A stretch of 13,260 bases of DNA from assembly GCA_964548655.1 (NCBI GenBank), contig CAZJQT010000012.1:1-13260 (forward strand), given 5' to 3'. The notes below the pieces were generated by a model, which was not told where the DNA came from, ran no database searches, and was given only the letters and a program-made list of their open reading frames with translations. The DNA comes from CAZJQT01 sp964548655 (GTDB lineage: Bacteria > Patescibacteriota > Saccharimonadia > Saccharimonadales > CAZJQT01). Positions 6,315-12,975 of the stretch are shown here, one piece after another; the stretch's first letter is position 1; the number at the start of each line of letters is the position of its first letter. The position numbers were made by a program, and so were the translations under genes.

Positions 6315-6731
6315 TCAATATTTATTATCAAGATATGTTTGCAAATAACGCTTGTGCGGCGCTACCACATCAGGGTCTGCTAAGTAGTCGTCGACATTCA
6401 TGAATGTCCAACGTTGACCTTCATTACCTAACTTAATCTTATCTACGACCTCAACAGGCAATTCGGCTACCATAAAGAACAAGTTGTGTTCATGATCCTT
6501 TGGAGCAGGAAACTGCATTTTCCAGATTATGGATTGGAGACTAAGTCTTATATCCAGTTCTTCTCTGACCTCTCGTTGTAAGCACTCAATTGGGCTTTCG
6601 CTACCTTTACGTCCCCCACCGGGTAAATCCCATTTATCGGCGTAGGGTAAACCTCTCTTTTTGTCCCGGAGTATCACTAAAATTTTGCCATTTACAAAAA
6701 TCGCCGCTTTCGAACCATTAAAGTCAGTCAT
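6315..6731 (-). CDS. NUDIX hydrolase
   Basis: A 138-residue NUDIX-fold hydrolase, which would cleave a nucleoside-diphosphate-linked substrate with Mg2+. The NUDIX box runs from Gly39 to Ile61: G-x5-E45-x7-R53-E54-x-x-E57-E58, with Asp60 where Gly is usual; the catalytic REVREE core is intact. The preceding WDLPGGG is typical of MutT/ADP-sugar pyrophosphatase-type members. The frame extends 49 codons upstream to 6878, but that part is not NUDIX-like and overlaps the divergent gene; I chose the ATG at 6731, where the fold begins (MTDFNGSKAAIFVNGK) and where a TACACT box lies 6 nt upstream. The substrate cannot be told from the sequence. The 3' end abuts the methyltransferase stop with no gap. 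Confidence 0.87.
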   Translation of the reverse strand: MTDFNGSKAAIFVNGKILVILRDKKRGLPYADKWDLPGGGRKGSESPIECLQREVREELDIRLSLQSIIWKMQFPAPKDHEHNLFFMVAELPVEVVDKIKLGNEGQRWTFMNVDDYLADPDVVAPHKRYLQTYLDNKY

Positions 6732-6737
6732 GTACTT

Positions 6738-6766
6738 AGTGTAGCCGAACCTACACTCTGAGTAAA
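6738..6766 (-). promoter_or_regulatory. Promoter of the NUDIX gene
   Basis: On the minus strand, TTTACT (6766-6761) and TACACT (6743-6738) are separated by 17 bp. The -10 box ends 6 nt before the ATG at 6731, so the transcript should be leaderless. Confidence 0.5.
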
Positions 6767-6772
6767 AGACGT

Positions 6773-6780
6773 GATAACAT
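6773..6780 (+). promoter_or_regulatory. Possible -10 region of the 6788 gene
   Basis: GATAACAT contains overlapping -10-like boxes (GATAAC, TAACAT) ending 7-9 nt before the ATG at 6788. No Shine-Dalgarno sequence and no clear -35 box are visible. Only 56 bp separate this start codon from the divergent NUDIX start. Confidence 0.35.
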
Positions 6781-6787
6781 AAGCGAT

Positions 6788-7492
6788 ATGCCACCGCAGC
6801 AACAATACCCAACGCCCGCGATGCCGCCGGCTGCCAACCAGCCAAAACACCGTAAAATGAACGTGTTGTTAATACCATTTATTGTTTTGGTTTTGTTTGC
6901 CCTCAGCACCGGCGTTTTTGCAGTTTGGGCTTATTCTAGCCGCCAAGATTATAAAAATAACTCTGACCAAAAGGCTGATGCTGCAGTAAAAGTTGCCGTG
7001 CAAAAGGAAAGCACCACCAAAGACGCGGAGTTTGTCCAGAAGGAAAAGGAACCATTAAAGCCTTTTGTTGGCCCAGAAACCTATGGCAACATCAAAACCT
7101 CATATCCCAAAACTTGGAGCGCATACGTTGTCCAAGTTGACGGTGCGGCTGCGCCACTGGATGCTTACTTTCACCCTGATTATGTGCCTAGCGTTAGTGG
7201 TGGAACTGCCTTTGCACTACGGATACAAGTGATTAACCAAGCCTATGACGTCGTGCTCAAGCAAATAGAAGCTAAGGCCAAATCCGGTAAGATAACCGTG
7301 TCAGCCTACGCCGCACCAAAAGTCCAAAGCGTGGTAGGTGCACGAGCGGTTGGCGAGGTAAACATTGGCCAGAAGGACGATTTAGTCATATTGCCACTAC
7401 GCGATAAGACTATCGAGATTTCTACCCAGTCAACGCAGTTTTACGATGATTTCAACAAATTTATTTTGCCCAATCTGACGTTTTCACCATAG
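6788..7492 (+). CDS. Single-pass membrane protein with Pro/Gln-rich N-terminus
   Basis: The 234-residue product has a short Pro/Gln/Ala-rich N-terminal segment (1-19), a basic patch (KHRK, 20-23), and one hydrophobic helix at about 25-48 (MNVLLIPFIVLVLFALSTGV). The remaining ~185 residues would lie outside the cell: first a Lys/Asp/Glu-rich stalk (about 52-90), then a globular beta-rich domain beginning near TYGNIKTSYPKTW. There is no lipobox and no signal-peptidase site I would trust, so an uncleaved N-terminal anchor is likely. Proline-rich cytoplasmic tails before a single helix are common in Saccharibacteria and Actinobacteria membrane proteins. The function is unknown. It is divergent from the NUDIX gene and separated from the following operon by 43 nt. 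Confidence 0.75.
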   Translation: MPPQQQYPTPAMPPAANQPKHRKMNVLLIPFIVLVLFALSTGVFAVWAYSSRQDYKNNSDQKADAAVKVAVQKESTTKDAEFVQKEKEPLKPFVGPETYGNIKTSYPKTWSAYVVQVDGAAAPLDAYFHPDYVPSVSGGTAFALRIQVINQAYDVVLKQIEAKAKSGKITVSAYAAPKVQSVVGARAVGEVNIGQKDDLVILPLRDKTIEISTQSTQFYDDFNKFILPNLTFSP

Positions 7493-7506
7493 CCAACACA
7501 CAGTGC

Positions 7507-7512
7507 TATACT
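7507..7512 (+). promoter_or_regulatory. -10 box of the pseudo-kinase / receiver / recO operon
   Basis: TATACT in the 43-nt gap after the 6788 gene would start transcription near 7519, leaving a leader of about 17 nt that holds the GAGGG ribosome-binding site. No convincing -35 box is seen. Confidence 0.4.
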
Positions 7513-7523
7513 AGGTTCAAAGC

Positions 7524-7528
7524 GAGGG
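7524..7528 (+). promoter_or_regulatory. Ribosome-binding site supporting a TTG start
   Basis: GAGGG lies 7 nt upstream of the TTG at 7536. There is no ATG in frame near the start of the conserved H-box-like region, so this site decides the start of the degenerate kinase gene. Confidence 0.55.
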
Positions 7529-7535
7529 AATAACT

Positions 7536-8216
7536 TTGAGCGACTCCGTTTCTGGTGGGACAGATCAACTATTCAACGCGCTGGCGGAGCAGTTAAAGTT
7601 GCCATTATTACAGATAGCTCGTCTGGCTGAATTATCTCCAGAAGTTTTACCGACCATTGCTGCTATTAGTGAACAAGCTTTAATGTTGGTTGATGCCTAT
7701 GTGCTGTCAAAACAGCAAATGGATCTGTTACTCGAGCCGGTTGCGGCCTCGTCGGTCTTGTATGATGTCGCTCAGTTTATAGAACCTTTTGCTAAACAGT
7801 CTGGCTACCAAGTAGAGATTGACCTAAAAGGCAACAGCAAACCAATTATTACTAACCGGCAAAACTTGCAGGCCATGCTAACACTACTTGGAACCAGCTT
7901 GATTGAAGCCGGTGCCGAGGATGATACGGCCGAAAAATATCTAGTACTTGGTACGCACCGTTCGGCCCGTGGTACTGTGGTTGGGGCCTTTAGTAACCAA
8001 GTTTCCCTGAGTCAGCAAGCCATTAATCTAACCAGACAACTTCATGGTCGAGCTAACCAAACCGCCCCAGAGCTTGGACTAGCTGGCAGTGCCAGACTGG
8101 CCATTGCCGACATGCTTAGTGAACGCTTGCACGCTCCGCTTAAAGCCTATCGCCACCGTTCGATGTTGGGGATTGGTAGCTTGCTACTTCCCAGCAAACA
8201 ATTAATACTTATGTGA
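7536..8216 (+). CDS. Degenerate histidine-kinase-like protein (pseudo-kinase)
   Basis: The 226-residue soluble protein has the layout of a small histidine kinase without a sensor domain, but without its catalytic residues. FNALAEQLKLPL (13-24) aligns with the H-box pattern F-x-x-x-SHELRTPL: Pro23 and Leu24 are kept, but Glu18 occupies the phospho-accepting His position. A second helix (about 43-62) would complete the dimer hairpin. In the ATPase-like part, LQAMLTLLGTSLIEA (111-125) aligns with the N-box, with Leu117 and Ser121 replacing Asn. No DxGxG motif is seen; ELGLAGSARLAIADMLSERL followed by a GIGSLLLP end recalls the G2-box helix and last strand. It starts at TTG with a GAGGG site. Its stop overlaps the receiver gene's start. 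Likely a protein-interaction scaffold; this assignment rests on pattern alignment by eye. Confidence 0.65.
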   Translation: MSDSVSGGTDQLFNALAEQLKLPLLQIARLAELSPEVLPTIAAISEQALMLVDAYVLSKQQMDLLLEPVAASSVLYDVAQFIEPFAKQSGYQVEIDLKGNSKPIITNRQNLQAMLTLLGTSLIEAGAEDDTAEKYLVLGTHRSARGTVVGAFSNQVSLSQQAINLTRQLHGRANQTAPELGLAGSARLAIADMLSERLHAPLKAYRHRSMLGIGSLLLPSKQLILM

Positions 8217-8584
8217 TGTACATTTTGTTAGTGGAGCCTGATAGGGTGTTAGGACAGACCTACTCAGAAGCTCTAAAAGCAGCCGGACACGAGGTTGTTT
8301 GGAAGCGCTCTGCGCAGAGCGCACTAGACTCACTGGATACTAAATTGCCGGATGTAATAGTGTTGGAGCTCCAACTTGGCCTGCATAACGGTGTTGAGTT
8401 TATGTATGAAATGCGCTCTTATCATGAGTGGCAGGACATTCCGGTAATCGTCCACACCATCAACCATTATTCGCGCAGCGATATATTTGAACCGGCTCTC
8501 AAACAATTAGGCATAGTTGAAGTCCTTTATAAGCCGCAAACTTCGCTCAAGAAATTAATAAGAGCTGTCGAGAACATTCAGTGA
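8213..8584 (+). CDS. Receiver-domain protein with Glu at the phospho-acceptor site
   Basis: A stand-alone receiver (CheY-like) domain of 123 residues with no output domain. YILLVEPD (3-10) is the first strand and acidic pocket, in which the usual DD pair reads Glu-Pro. PDVIVLELQLGLHNG (46-60) aligns with PDLILLDIMMPGMDG, putting Glu52 at the phosphorylated Asp position. Thr82 and Lys107-Pro108 (LYKP) of the switch are kept. A Glu at this site cannot be phosphorylated in the normal way and often mimics the active state. The start is GTG 8213 (overlap GTGA with the kinase-like gene) or ATG 8216 (overlap TGATG); both give nearly the same protein. The stop overlaps the recO start by GTGA, so all three genes are translated as one unit. 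Confidence 0.85.
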   Translation: MMYILLVEPDRVLGQTYSEALKAAGHEVVWKRSAQSALDSLDTKLPDVIVLELQLGLHNGVEFMYEMRSYHEWQDIPVIVHTINHYSRSDIFEPALKQLGIVEVLYKPQTSLKKLIRAVENIQ

Positions 8585-9273
8585 AGCAGGTAAAGACCAA
8601 GGCCATAGTCCTGGCCAGAACTAATTACCAGGAGGCCGATCGGATTCTGACATTACTTACACCCGACCAAGGCAAAATCCGTGGCCTGGCACGTGGCGTT
8701 AGGAAAGAACGCTCCAAACTAGCCGCTGGCATCGAACTTTTTAGCGAGTCAGAAATCAGCTACATAGTCGGTCGCGGCGAGATCATGACCCTAACGTCAA
8801 CAAGACTCATCAAGCACTACGATCACATTGTAAGCAACATGGATCGAACCATGTTGGGGTATGAATTTTTAAAACGCATTAACCGCATCACGGAGGAGGG
8901 AGCCGAAGCCGAATATTTTGACCTGCTTCTAAACGCGCTAAAGGCTTTGGACCAGCTAGATTTTGACAAAGGTTTGCTAGAGCTGTGGTTCAATGCCCAA
9001 CTTTTGAAACTGGGCGGTCACCAGCCTAATCTGGCTACAGACTCAGCTGGCAATAAGCTGGCCGGCAAATCAACCTATATGCTTGATGTCGAGGACATGG
9101 TTTTTTCCTTGCACGCAGAAGGCTTTTATAACGCCAATCATATCAAACTACTCAGGCTTGTATTTGCCGCCAAAGAACCAACGCCACTAACCAAACTTCA
9201 AAACATTGAGAAAGTTTTATTGCCCAGCCAAAACCTCGTTAGCTCTATGCTTCGGCAGTACGTTCGGATATAA
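8581..9273 (+). CDS. recO: DNA repair protein RecO
   Basis: RecO binds single-stranded DNA and, with RecR, loads RecA onto SSB-coated DNA in the RecFOR pathway. The 230-residue product has the N-terminal OB fold with family signature KTKAIVLARTNYQEADRILTLLTPDQGKI and ARGVRKERSKLAAGIELF (about 38-55), then the helical C-terminal domain (about 80-230), including the LLELWFNAQLLKLGG stretch. The C-terminal Cys cluster (CxxC...CxxC), which binds zinc in many RecO proteins, is absent; the protein has no cysteine at all. The GTG start overlaps the receiver stop (GTGA). Nearness to glyS recalls the recO-glyQ-glyS order of Firmicutes. The TAA stop lies within the TATAAT box of the next gene. Confidence 0.88.
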   Translation: MKQVKTKAIVLARTNYQEADRILTLLTPDQGKIRGLARGVRKERSKLAAGIELFSESEISYIVGRGEIMTLTSTRLIKHYDHIVSNMDRTMLGYEFLKRINRITEEGAEAEYFDLLLNALKALDQLDFDKGLLELWFNAQLLKLGGHQPNLATDSAGNKLAGKSTYMLDVEDMVFSLHAEGFYNANHIKLLRLVFAAKEPTPLTKLQNIEKVLLPSQNLVSSMLRQYVRI

Positions 9274-9274
9274 T
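9269..9274 (+). promoter_or_regulatory. TATAAT box overlapping the recO stop codon
   Basis: A consensus TATAAT contains the recO TAA stop (9271-9273) and ends 11 nt before the ATG at 9286. The 12-nt gap between genes has no Shine-Dalgarno sequence, so a leader of only about 5 nt is predicted. No strong -35 box is seen in the recO end. Confidence 0.45.
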
Positions 9275-9285
9275 CTTTAGCACTC

Positions 9286-9819
9286 ATGGGAAAGAAAGTT
9301 ATTATTTTGGTTGGTTCAGGGACCGAGAAATCGCGTTCTTTAACTTTGGCCAAGACAATAGAATCTAGTCTCGTTGAGCGTGGATTAGATGTTGAGCTAA
9401 TAGATTTGCTAGAACTTAATCTGCCAGTTTATTCAGCCGCAGTTGAAGTTACCAAAACCTACGACGCCAAAACCCAGGCATTCTTGGACAAGTCACGCCA
9501 GGCCGACGGTTGGGTCTGGGTGACACCGGTTTATCACAACAGCTATAGCAGCATACTCAAAACGGCCTTGGACTGGCAGCACTTTGCTTTTGATGGCAAG
9601 GTGCTTGGTATGGCCAGTCACGGTGGTCAAAGCCCAGCCGCCGTTGATCAGCTTTTGATGGTGGCCAGAGCCCAGCATTTTGTAGATATACCAACCCGCG
9701 TCAGCACCGACAATAGTGACTATGATGATAAAAAACAGCTAGTAAGTGACAACATAAAACAGCGCATCGAACACTTTGCTGATGAGCTGAGTGATTTCCT
9801 CAAGAAATTTACGTCGTAA
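9286..9819 (+). CDS. NADPH-dependent FMN reductase-family flavoprotein
   Basis: The 177-residue protein has the flavodoxin-like fold of the NADPH-dependent FMN reductase family (SsuE/ArsH/YieF-like). VIILVGSGTEKSRSLTLAK (5-23) forms the first strand and the loop that binds the FMN phosphate; DLLELNLPVY is the second strand. WVWVTPVYHNSYSSILKTALDW (76-97) is the strongly conserved segment that contacts the flavin ring, and GMASHGGQS (about 108-116) is the next FMN loop. Such enzymes reduce free flavin, quinones, azo compounds or chromate; the substrate cannot be fixed here. It starts at ATG 9286, 12 nt after recO, with its own TATAAT box, and ends 20 nt before glyS. Confidence 0.87.
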   Translation: MGKKVIILVGSGTEKSRSLTLAKTIESSLVERGLDVELIDLLELNLPVYSAAVEVTKTYDAKTQAFLDKSRQADGWVWVTPVYHNSYSSILKTALDWQHFAFDGKVLGMASHGGQSPAAVDQLLMVARAQHFVDIPTRVSTDNSDYDDKKQLVSDNIKQRIEHFADELSDFLKKFTS

Positions 9820-9824
9820 CAAGA

Positions 9825-9830
9825 TATAAT
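9825..9830 (+). promoter_or_regulatory. TATAAT box of glyS
   Basis: A consensus TATAAT ends 9 nt before the glyS ATG at 9840. The short gap (ATTTCCAAT) has no Shine-Dalgarno sequence, so the leader would be 0-3 nt. The -35 region is poor. No T-box leader, common before glyS in Firmicutes, could fit here. Confidence 0.5.
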
Positions 9831-9839
9831 ATTTCCAAT

Positions 9840-11204
9840 ATGAGTAAAACAAGTTTGGAAGATATTGTTAGTTTGGCCAAACGTCGTGGCTTTGTCTTTC
9901 AAGCCAGTGACATTTATGGTGGTCTAGCCGGTTTTTATGATTACGGCCCATTGGGCGTTGAGTTAGTAAATAACATCAAGCAATTATGGTGGCAGTCAAT
10001 GGTGCGTGAACATGACAACATCTTTGGTCTTGATTCGGCCATTATTCAGAATCCCAAGCTATGGGAGGCTAGTGGTCATGTGGCTGGGTTTACCGACCCA
10101 TTAGTTGATTGCAAAAACTGCGGTGCCAGGCATCGAGCTGATCATTTAGCTGGAACTGATTCTACTGACCTCAAAGAACTTACAAAACTGCTCAAGGGCA
10201 AAGCTTGCCCGACCTGCGGTAAAAAGACACTGACCGAACCGCGCTTTTACAACATGATGATGAAAACCTGGGTTGGACCAATCGAGGACGATAGTTCAGT
10301 AGCGTACTTACGCCCAGAAACCGCTGGCCCCATGTTCACCAATTATGAAAACGTCCGTGAAACCATGCGCGCCAAGTTACCATTTGGTATTGCCCAGATT
10401 GGTAAGGCTTTCCGCAATGAAATCAGCCCGCGTGATTTTGTCTTCCGTGTGCGTGAGCTGGAACAAATGGAAATGCAATATTTTATCAATCCCAAAGATC
10501 AAAAAGAGACATATGAAGATTGGCGTAAATTCGCCTGGAAGTTTTTGATTGAACGTCTAGGGATTAATGAGAAAAATTTGCAATGGCATGAGCACGACAA
10601 AAACGAGCGTGCCCACTACGCCGCCGCCGCACACGACATCTATTACAATTTCCCACAGGGTTTCAAGGAGCTATGGGGCACACACAACCGTACTGACTTT
10701 GACCTTAGCAATCATATAAAAGCTAGCGGCAAAGACCTGCAGTATTTTGACGAAGAGACCAAAGAACGCTACACACCATACGTGGTTGAATCGTCCGTTG
10801 GAGTTGGCCGCATGCTTATGACGGTGCTAACTGATGCATATCATGTAGAAGAAATAAATGGCGAAAAACGGGTTGTGCTAAAACTTGCCAATCACTTAGC
10901 GCCTTATAAAGTTGCCGTTAGTCCACTACTTAAGAACAAACCAGAACTGATCAAAAAGGCCAGGGAAGTCTACGCCATGCTCAAAAAAGAATTCGGCAAT
11001 GTCATGTGGGATGATAACGGTAACATCGGTAAACGCTATCGCCGCCAGGATGAAATTGGTACCCCGTACTGTGTGGTTGTCGACTTCGATTCACTAGAAG
11101 ACAACTCAGTCACCGTCCGCAACCGCGACAGCACCAAACAAGAACGTGTAAAAATGGACGGAGTTGCTAATTTGATTGATAATAGTGGCCATGGGATGGC
11201 TTGA
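9840..11204 (+). CDS. glyS: Glycyl-tRNA synthetase (dimeric, class II)
   Basis: This enzyme charges tRNA-Gly with glycine. The 454-residue product is the one-chain homodimer type, not the alpha/beta tetramer. It starts with the family sequence SLAKRRGFVFQASDIYGG, then GFYDYGPLGVEL (31-42, motif 1 region). A four-Cys zinc site is visible at Cys91, Cys94, Cys123 and Cys126. RPETAGPMF (158-166) and AFRNEISPRDFVFRVRELEQ (motif 2, 190-209) are intact, as is motif 3, VVESSVGVGRML (315-326). The anticodon-binding domain runs from about LAPYKVAVSPLL (353-364) to the end, including RRQDEIGTPYCVVVD. Start ATG 9840 matches the family and follows a TATAAT box. The 3' end overlaps the start of the next gene by 14 nt. 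Confidence 0.96.
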   Translation: MSKTSLEDIVSLAKRRGFVFQASDIYGGLAGFYDYGPLGVELVNNIKQLWWQSMVREHDNIFGLDSAIIQNPKLWEASGHVAGFTDPLVDCKNCGARHRADHLAGTDSTDLKELTKLLKGKACPTCGKKTLTEPRFYNMMMKTWVGPIEDDSSVAYLRPETAGPMFTNYENVRETMRAKLPFGIAQIGKAFRNEISPRDFVFRVRELEQMEMQYFINPKDQKETYEDWRKFAWKFLIERLGINEKNLQWHEHDKNERAHYAAAAHDIYYNFPQGFKELWGTHNRTDFDLSNHIKASGKDLQYFDEETKERYTPYVVESSVGVGRMLMTVLTDAYHVEEINGEKRVVLKLANHLAPYKVAVSPLLKNKPELIKKAREVYAMLKKEFGNVMWDDNGNIGKRYRRQDEIGTPYCVVVDFDSLEDNSVTVRNRDSTKQERVKMDGVANLIDNSGHGMA

Positions 11205-11562
11205 AGTTTTAACCGCTGGAGCTACAGGTCTTTTATCTGGTGCAGTAGGTAGTATATTTGCCCCATGGTCAAATTGGGGAGTAGAGAAAAAAAGAGAAAA
11301 ACGAGCTCACCAACGAAGGTTAGTACAATCCTGGTACGCAATGATTAACTCTTGCAGGAGGAATGACGACGTTGAACTTATTGAACACAAAGACTACGTG
11401 ATATTGCGTGCATATCTGGGCGATAAGATGATACTAAAGCTTGAACATTCATCCACACACATAACGATATCTGCTAACGCCCAAGGTCTATCGTCAAACG
11501 AAGAGTTAGACATGGTCCTCAGAGAAATTCAAAGGCTTGAGAGAAACTGGAAATTAGTCTAG
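11191..11562 (+). CDS. Small membrane-anchored hypothetical protein
   Basis: A 123-residue protein with one Gly/Ala-rich hydrophobic helix at about residues 5-24 (LTAGATGLLSGAVGSIF), directly followed by APWSNWGVEKKREKR, a Trp-containing, strongly basic stretch. The rest is a soluble domain of about 85 residues rich in charged residues. I recall a widespread family of small bacterial proteins with the same hydrophobic-helix plus 'APW-x-NWG-x-EKRR' pattern, but it has no function I know. In-frame starts are TTG 11176, GTG 11185 and ATG 11191; I chose the ATG, which gives a clean membrane helix and overlaps glyS by 14 nt. The basic stretch after the helix suggests the C-terminal domain is in the cytoplasm. 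Probably co-transcribed with glyS. Confidence 0.65.
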   Translation: MGWLEVLTAGATGLLSGAVGSIFAPWSNWGVEKKREKRAHQRRLVQSWYAMINSCRRNDDVELIEHKDYVILRAYLGDKMILKLEHSSTHITISANAQGLSSNEELDMVLREIQRLERNWKLV

Positions 11563-11581
11563 TGATAATTATTGAGACAAG

Positions 11582-11959
11582 ATGAGTGATTTGACTAAAG
11601 TTACTGAGTTTCGGCTAAAACTTTACCCCAAAGACTTTTACAAAGTCAGAGAGTTTTATGAGAAAAAGCTTGGCTTCAAAGTGGTCAAGGAATGGGATAT
11701 AACTGACACAGATAAGGGCGTGATGTTTGATGTGGGCGGTACTACGCTGGAATTGTTGTCGCCCAAAAAGGGATACCACGCGGTCACCGGAGCCGATGTA
11801 TCCTTGGCCATCTCAGACGTTTGGAAATTGTGGGAGCAGATGAAAGACTCTGAGGATGTAGTGTTTGCGCTACGCGACAATGATTGGGGGGACAGCTCAT
11901 TTTGCATTACAGATCCTGAGGGTTTTAAGATAACTTTCTTTACCAAACATGAAGGGTGA
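11582..11959 (+). CDS. VOC-superfamily (glyoxalase/bleomycin-resistance-like) protein
   Basis: The 125-residue product has the vicinal-oxygen-chelate fold pattern: a first strand and helix (EFRLKLYPKDFYKVREFYEKKLGFKVV, 9-35), GGTTLELLSP (52-61), and the closing DPEGFKITFF (111-120), typical of glyoxalase/dioxygenase-like proteins. The usual metal ligands are not all present: no His is seen in the first strand, Glu57 is kept, and the last-strand Glu is replaced by Thr118. It may therefore bind a small molecule without classic metal chemistry. The ATG at 11582 has no good Shine-Dalgarno sequence. A GATAAT-like -10 box at 11564-11569 is possible but weak. It overlaps the following NUDIX gene by 11 nt, so the two are probably translated together. 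Confidence 0.83.
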   Translation: MSDLTKVTEFRLKLYPKDFYKVREFYEKKLGFKVVKEWDITDTDKGVMFDVGGTTLELLSPKKGYHAVTGADVSLAISDVWKLWEQMKDSEDVVFALRDNDWGDSSFCITDPEGFKITFFTKHEG

Positions 11960-12470
11960 ATTAATAGATGTTCTGGATGCTGATGGTGAGGTCATCAACA
12001 CCATCACCCGACATGAAGCTGAACAAGGCAACCACACAACCCAGAATGTTCTGATATTTTTATTTAACTCATTGGGTAGAGTCTGGATCCAACTAAGACC
12101 GAAGATTAAAAACCATTATCCTGGCAGATGGGATATATCTGCGTGTGGTGGCATTGTCAGTGGTGAGACACCTGAAGCCGCCGCCAAACGCGAAACAGAA
12201 GAAGAAACTGGCGGCCTAAAGCCCGAACTGGAGTACGTTGAAACTTTTCTAAATGTTTTTCCGGGAGACAGCGGAGAAGAACGCAAAAGATTGTCTCACC
12301 TATACATTGCTCAAACTGATGAAATTCCTCAACCCAACGAGGAAGTTGATGAGTTTAAGGATTGGGAACCAGCCAAGTTGCGTGAACACGCAACCCTCAA
12401 CCCTGATCTATATGTGCCGTCCTTGATAGTCGAACTAGACAGGGCAGTTGAAGCATATAAACGGCCCTAG
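11949..12470 (+). CDS. NUDIX hydrolase, IPP-isomerase-like
   Basis: A 173-residue NUDIX protein. The NUDIX box spans Gly67-Gly89: G-x5-E73-x7-R81-E82-x-x-E85-E86-x-G88, all catalytic positions present. The N-terminus (ELIDVLDADGEVINTITRHEA) and the WIQLRPKIKNHYPGRWDISACGG segment resemble the isopentenyl-diphosphate-isomerase-like/YfcD group of NUDIX proteins. A true IPP isomerase needs a catalytic Cys in the strand before the box and a downstream Glu pair; Cys66 is adjacent to the box, but the assignment is not secure, and a nucleotide-diphosphate hydrolase is equally possible. The ATG at 11949 lies within the end of the VOC gene (11-nt overlap), without a Shine-Dalgarno sequence. A weak hairpin with T-run follows at 12490. 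Confidence 0.85.
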   Translation: MKGELIDVLDADGEVINTITRHEAEQGNHTTQNVLIFLFNSLGRVWIQLRPKIKNHYPGRWDISACGGIVSGETPEAAAKRETEEETGGLKPELEYVETFLNVFPGDSGEERKRLSHLYIAQTDEIPQPNEEVDEFKDWEPAKLREHATLNPDLYVPSLIVELDRAVEAYKRP

Positions 12471-12489
12471 AATAAACGCTCATGCTTGC

Positions 12490-12516
12490 ATAATACGCAA
12501 GAAGTATTATTGTTTT
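12490..12516 (+). terminator. Weak terminator-like hairpin
   Basis: ATAATAC (12490-12496) and GTATTAT (12504-12510) form a perfect 7-bp stem with a 7-nt loop, followed by TGTTTT. It is 19 nt after the NUDIX stop. The stem is mostly A-T, so termination would be weak; the right arm also contains a -10-like TATTAT for the next gene. Confidence 0.35.
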
Positions 12517-12520
12517 GATT

Positions 12521-12931
12521 ATGGCATTTTTGGAAATACCAGATTTTTGCGAGCTCGAAGAGTATAGGAACAATATACATAGACGCGCTGTTGAAAGTGA
12601 ATTGCAGGTTGATGAAATATACACACTCATGATGCAACTAGAAGATTCAAAGAATCAAGCCGCTAAACAAGTCGTTATGATTGAAAAAGTTTCGCGCAAT
12701 TGCGGTTTGGTAGCGGTAAGATTTTCTTTTCTAGATGAGGACCTTAAGCCTGAAGATAGCGTGCTTGAAAAAATGAGTAACGGCTTTATTGAAAGTTTTG
12801 ATGAGGGAATATTTGTTGATCTAGACGAGAACAAAGAGTTCAATGTTAAACAAGGCTATTTCCGAGATTATTTTGACGATCAGTTCGGTGACTTTATGGA
12901 AACCGCCGGTTCATTAAGTCTCGTAAATTAA
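12521..12931 (+). CDS. Acidic hypothetical protein, 136 aa
   Basis: I do not recognise this protein. It is 136 residues, soluble and acidic, with many Asp and Glu (for example FLDEDLKPED near 72-81, VDLDENKEF near 99-107, and DYFDDQFGDF near 116-125). Predicted helices run through the first ~55 residues. No membrane segment or signal peptide is seen. In-frame starts are TTG 12515 and ATG 12521; I chose the ATG. A TATTAT box (12505-12510) ends 10 nt before it and no Shine-Dalgarno sequence is present. The gene looks more AT-rich than glyS and the NUDIX gene. No function can be proposed from sequence or neighbours. Confidence 0.55.
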   Translation: MAFLEIPDFCELEEYRNNIHRRAVESELQVDEIYTLMMQLEDSKNQAAKQVVMIEKVSRNCGLVAVRFSFLDEDLKPEDSVLEKMSNGFIESFDEGIFVDLDENKEFNVKQGYFRDYFDDQFGDFMETAGSLSLVN

Positions 12932-12962
12932 AATCACTCATGGTTAATGAAGGCTAAAGGTG

Positions 12963-12968
12963 TAGACT
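12963..12968 (+). promoter_or_regulatory. Possible -10 box of the last gene
   Basis: TAGACT, preceded by TG, ends 7 nt before the GTG at 12976. It repeats the start-proximal spacing seen at other genes of the window. No -35 box is evident. Confidence 0.3.
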
Positions 12969-12975
12969 AAACTGC

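Noticed and set aside
6732..6878. 49-codon N-terminal extension of the minus-strand NUDIX gene
   Set aside because: Not NUDIX-like, overlaps the divergent gene, and lies upstream of a promoter that fits the ATG at 6731.
5641..11204. Recoding of UGA (as in Gracilibacteria or SR1)
   Set aside because: TGA closes several genes at the expected family length, including xseB and glyS, and takes part in tight overlaps, so it is a normal stop here.
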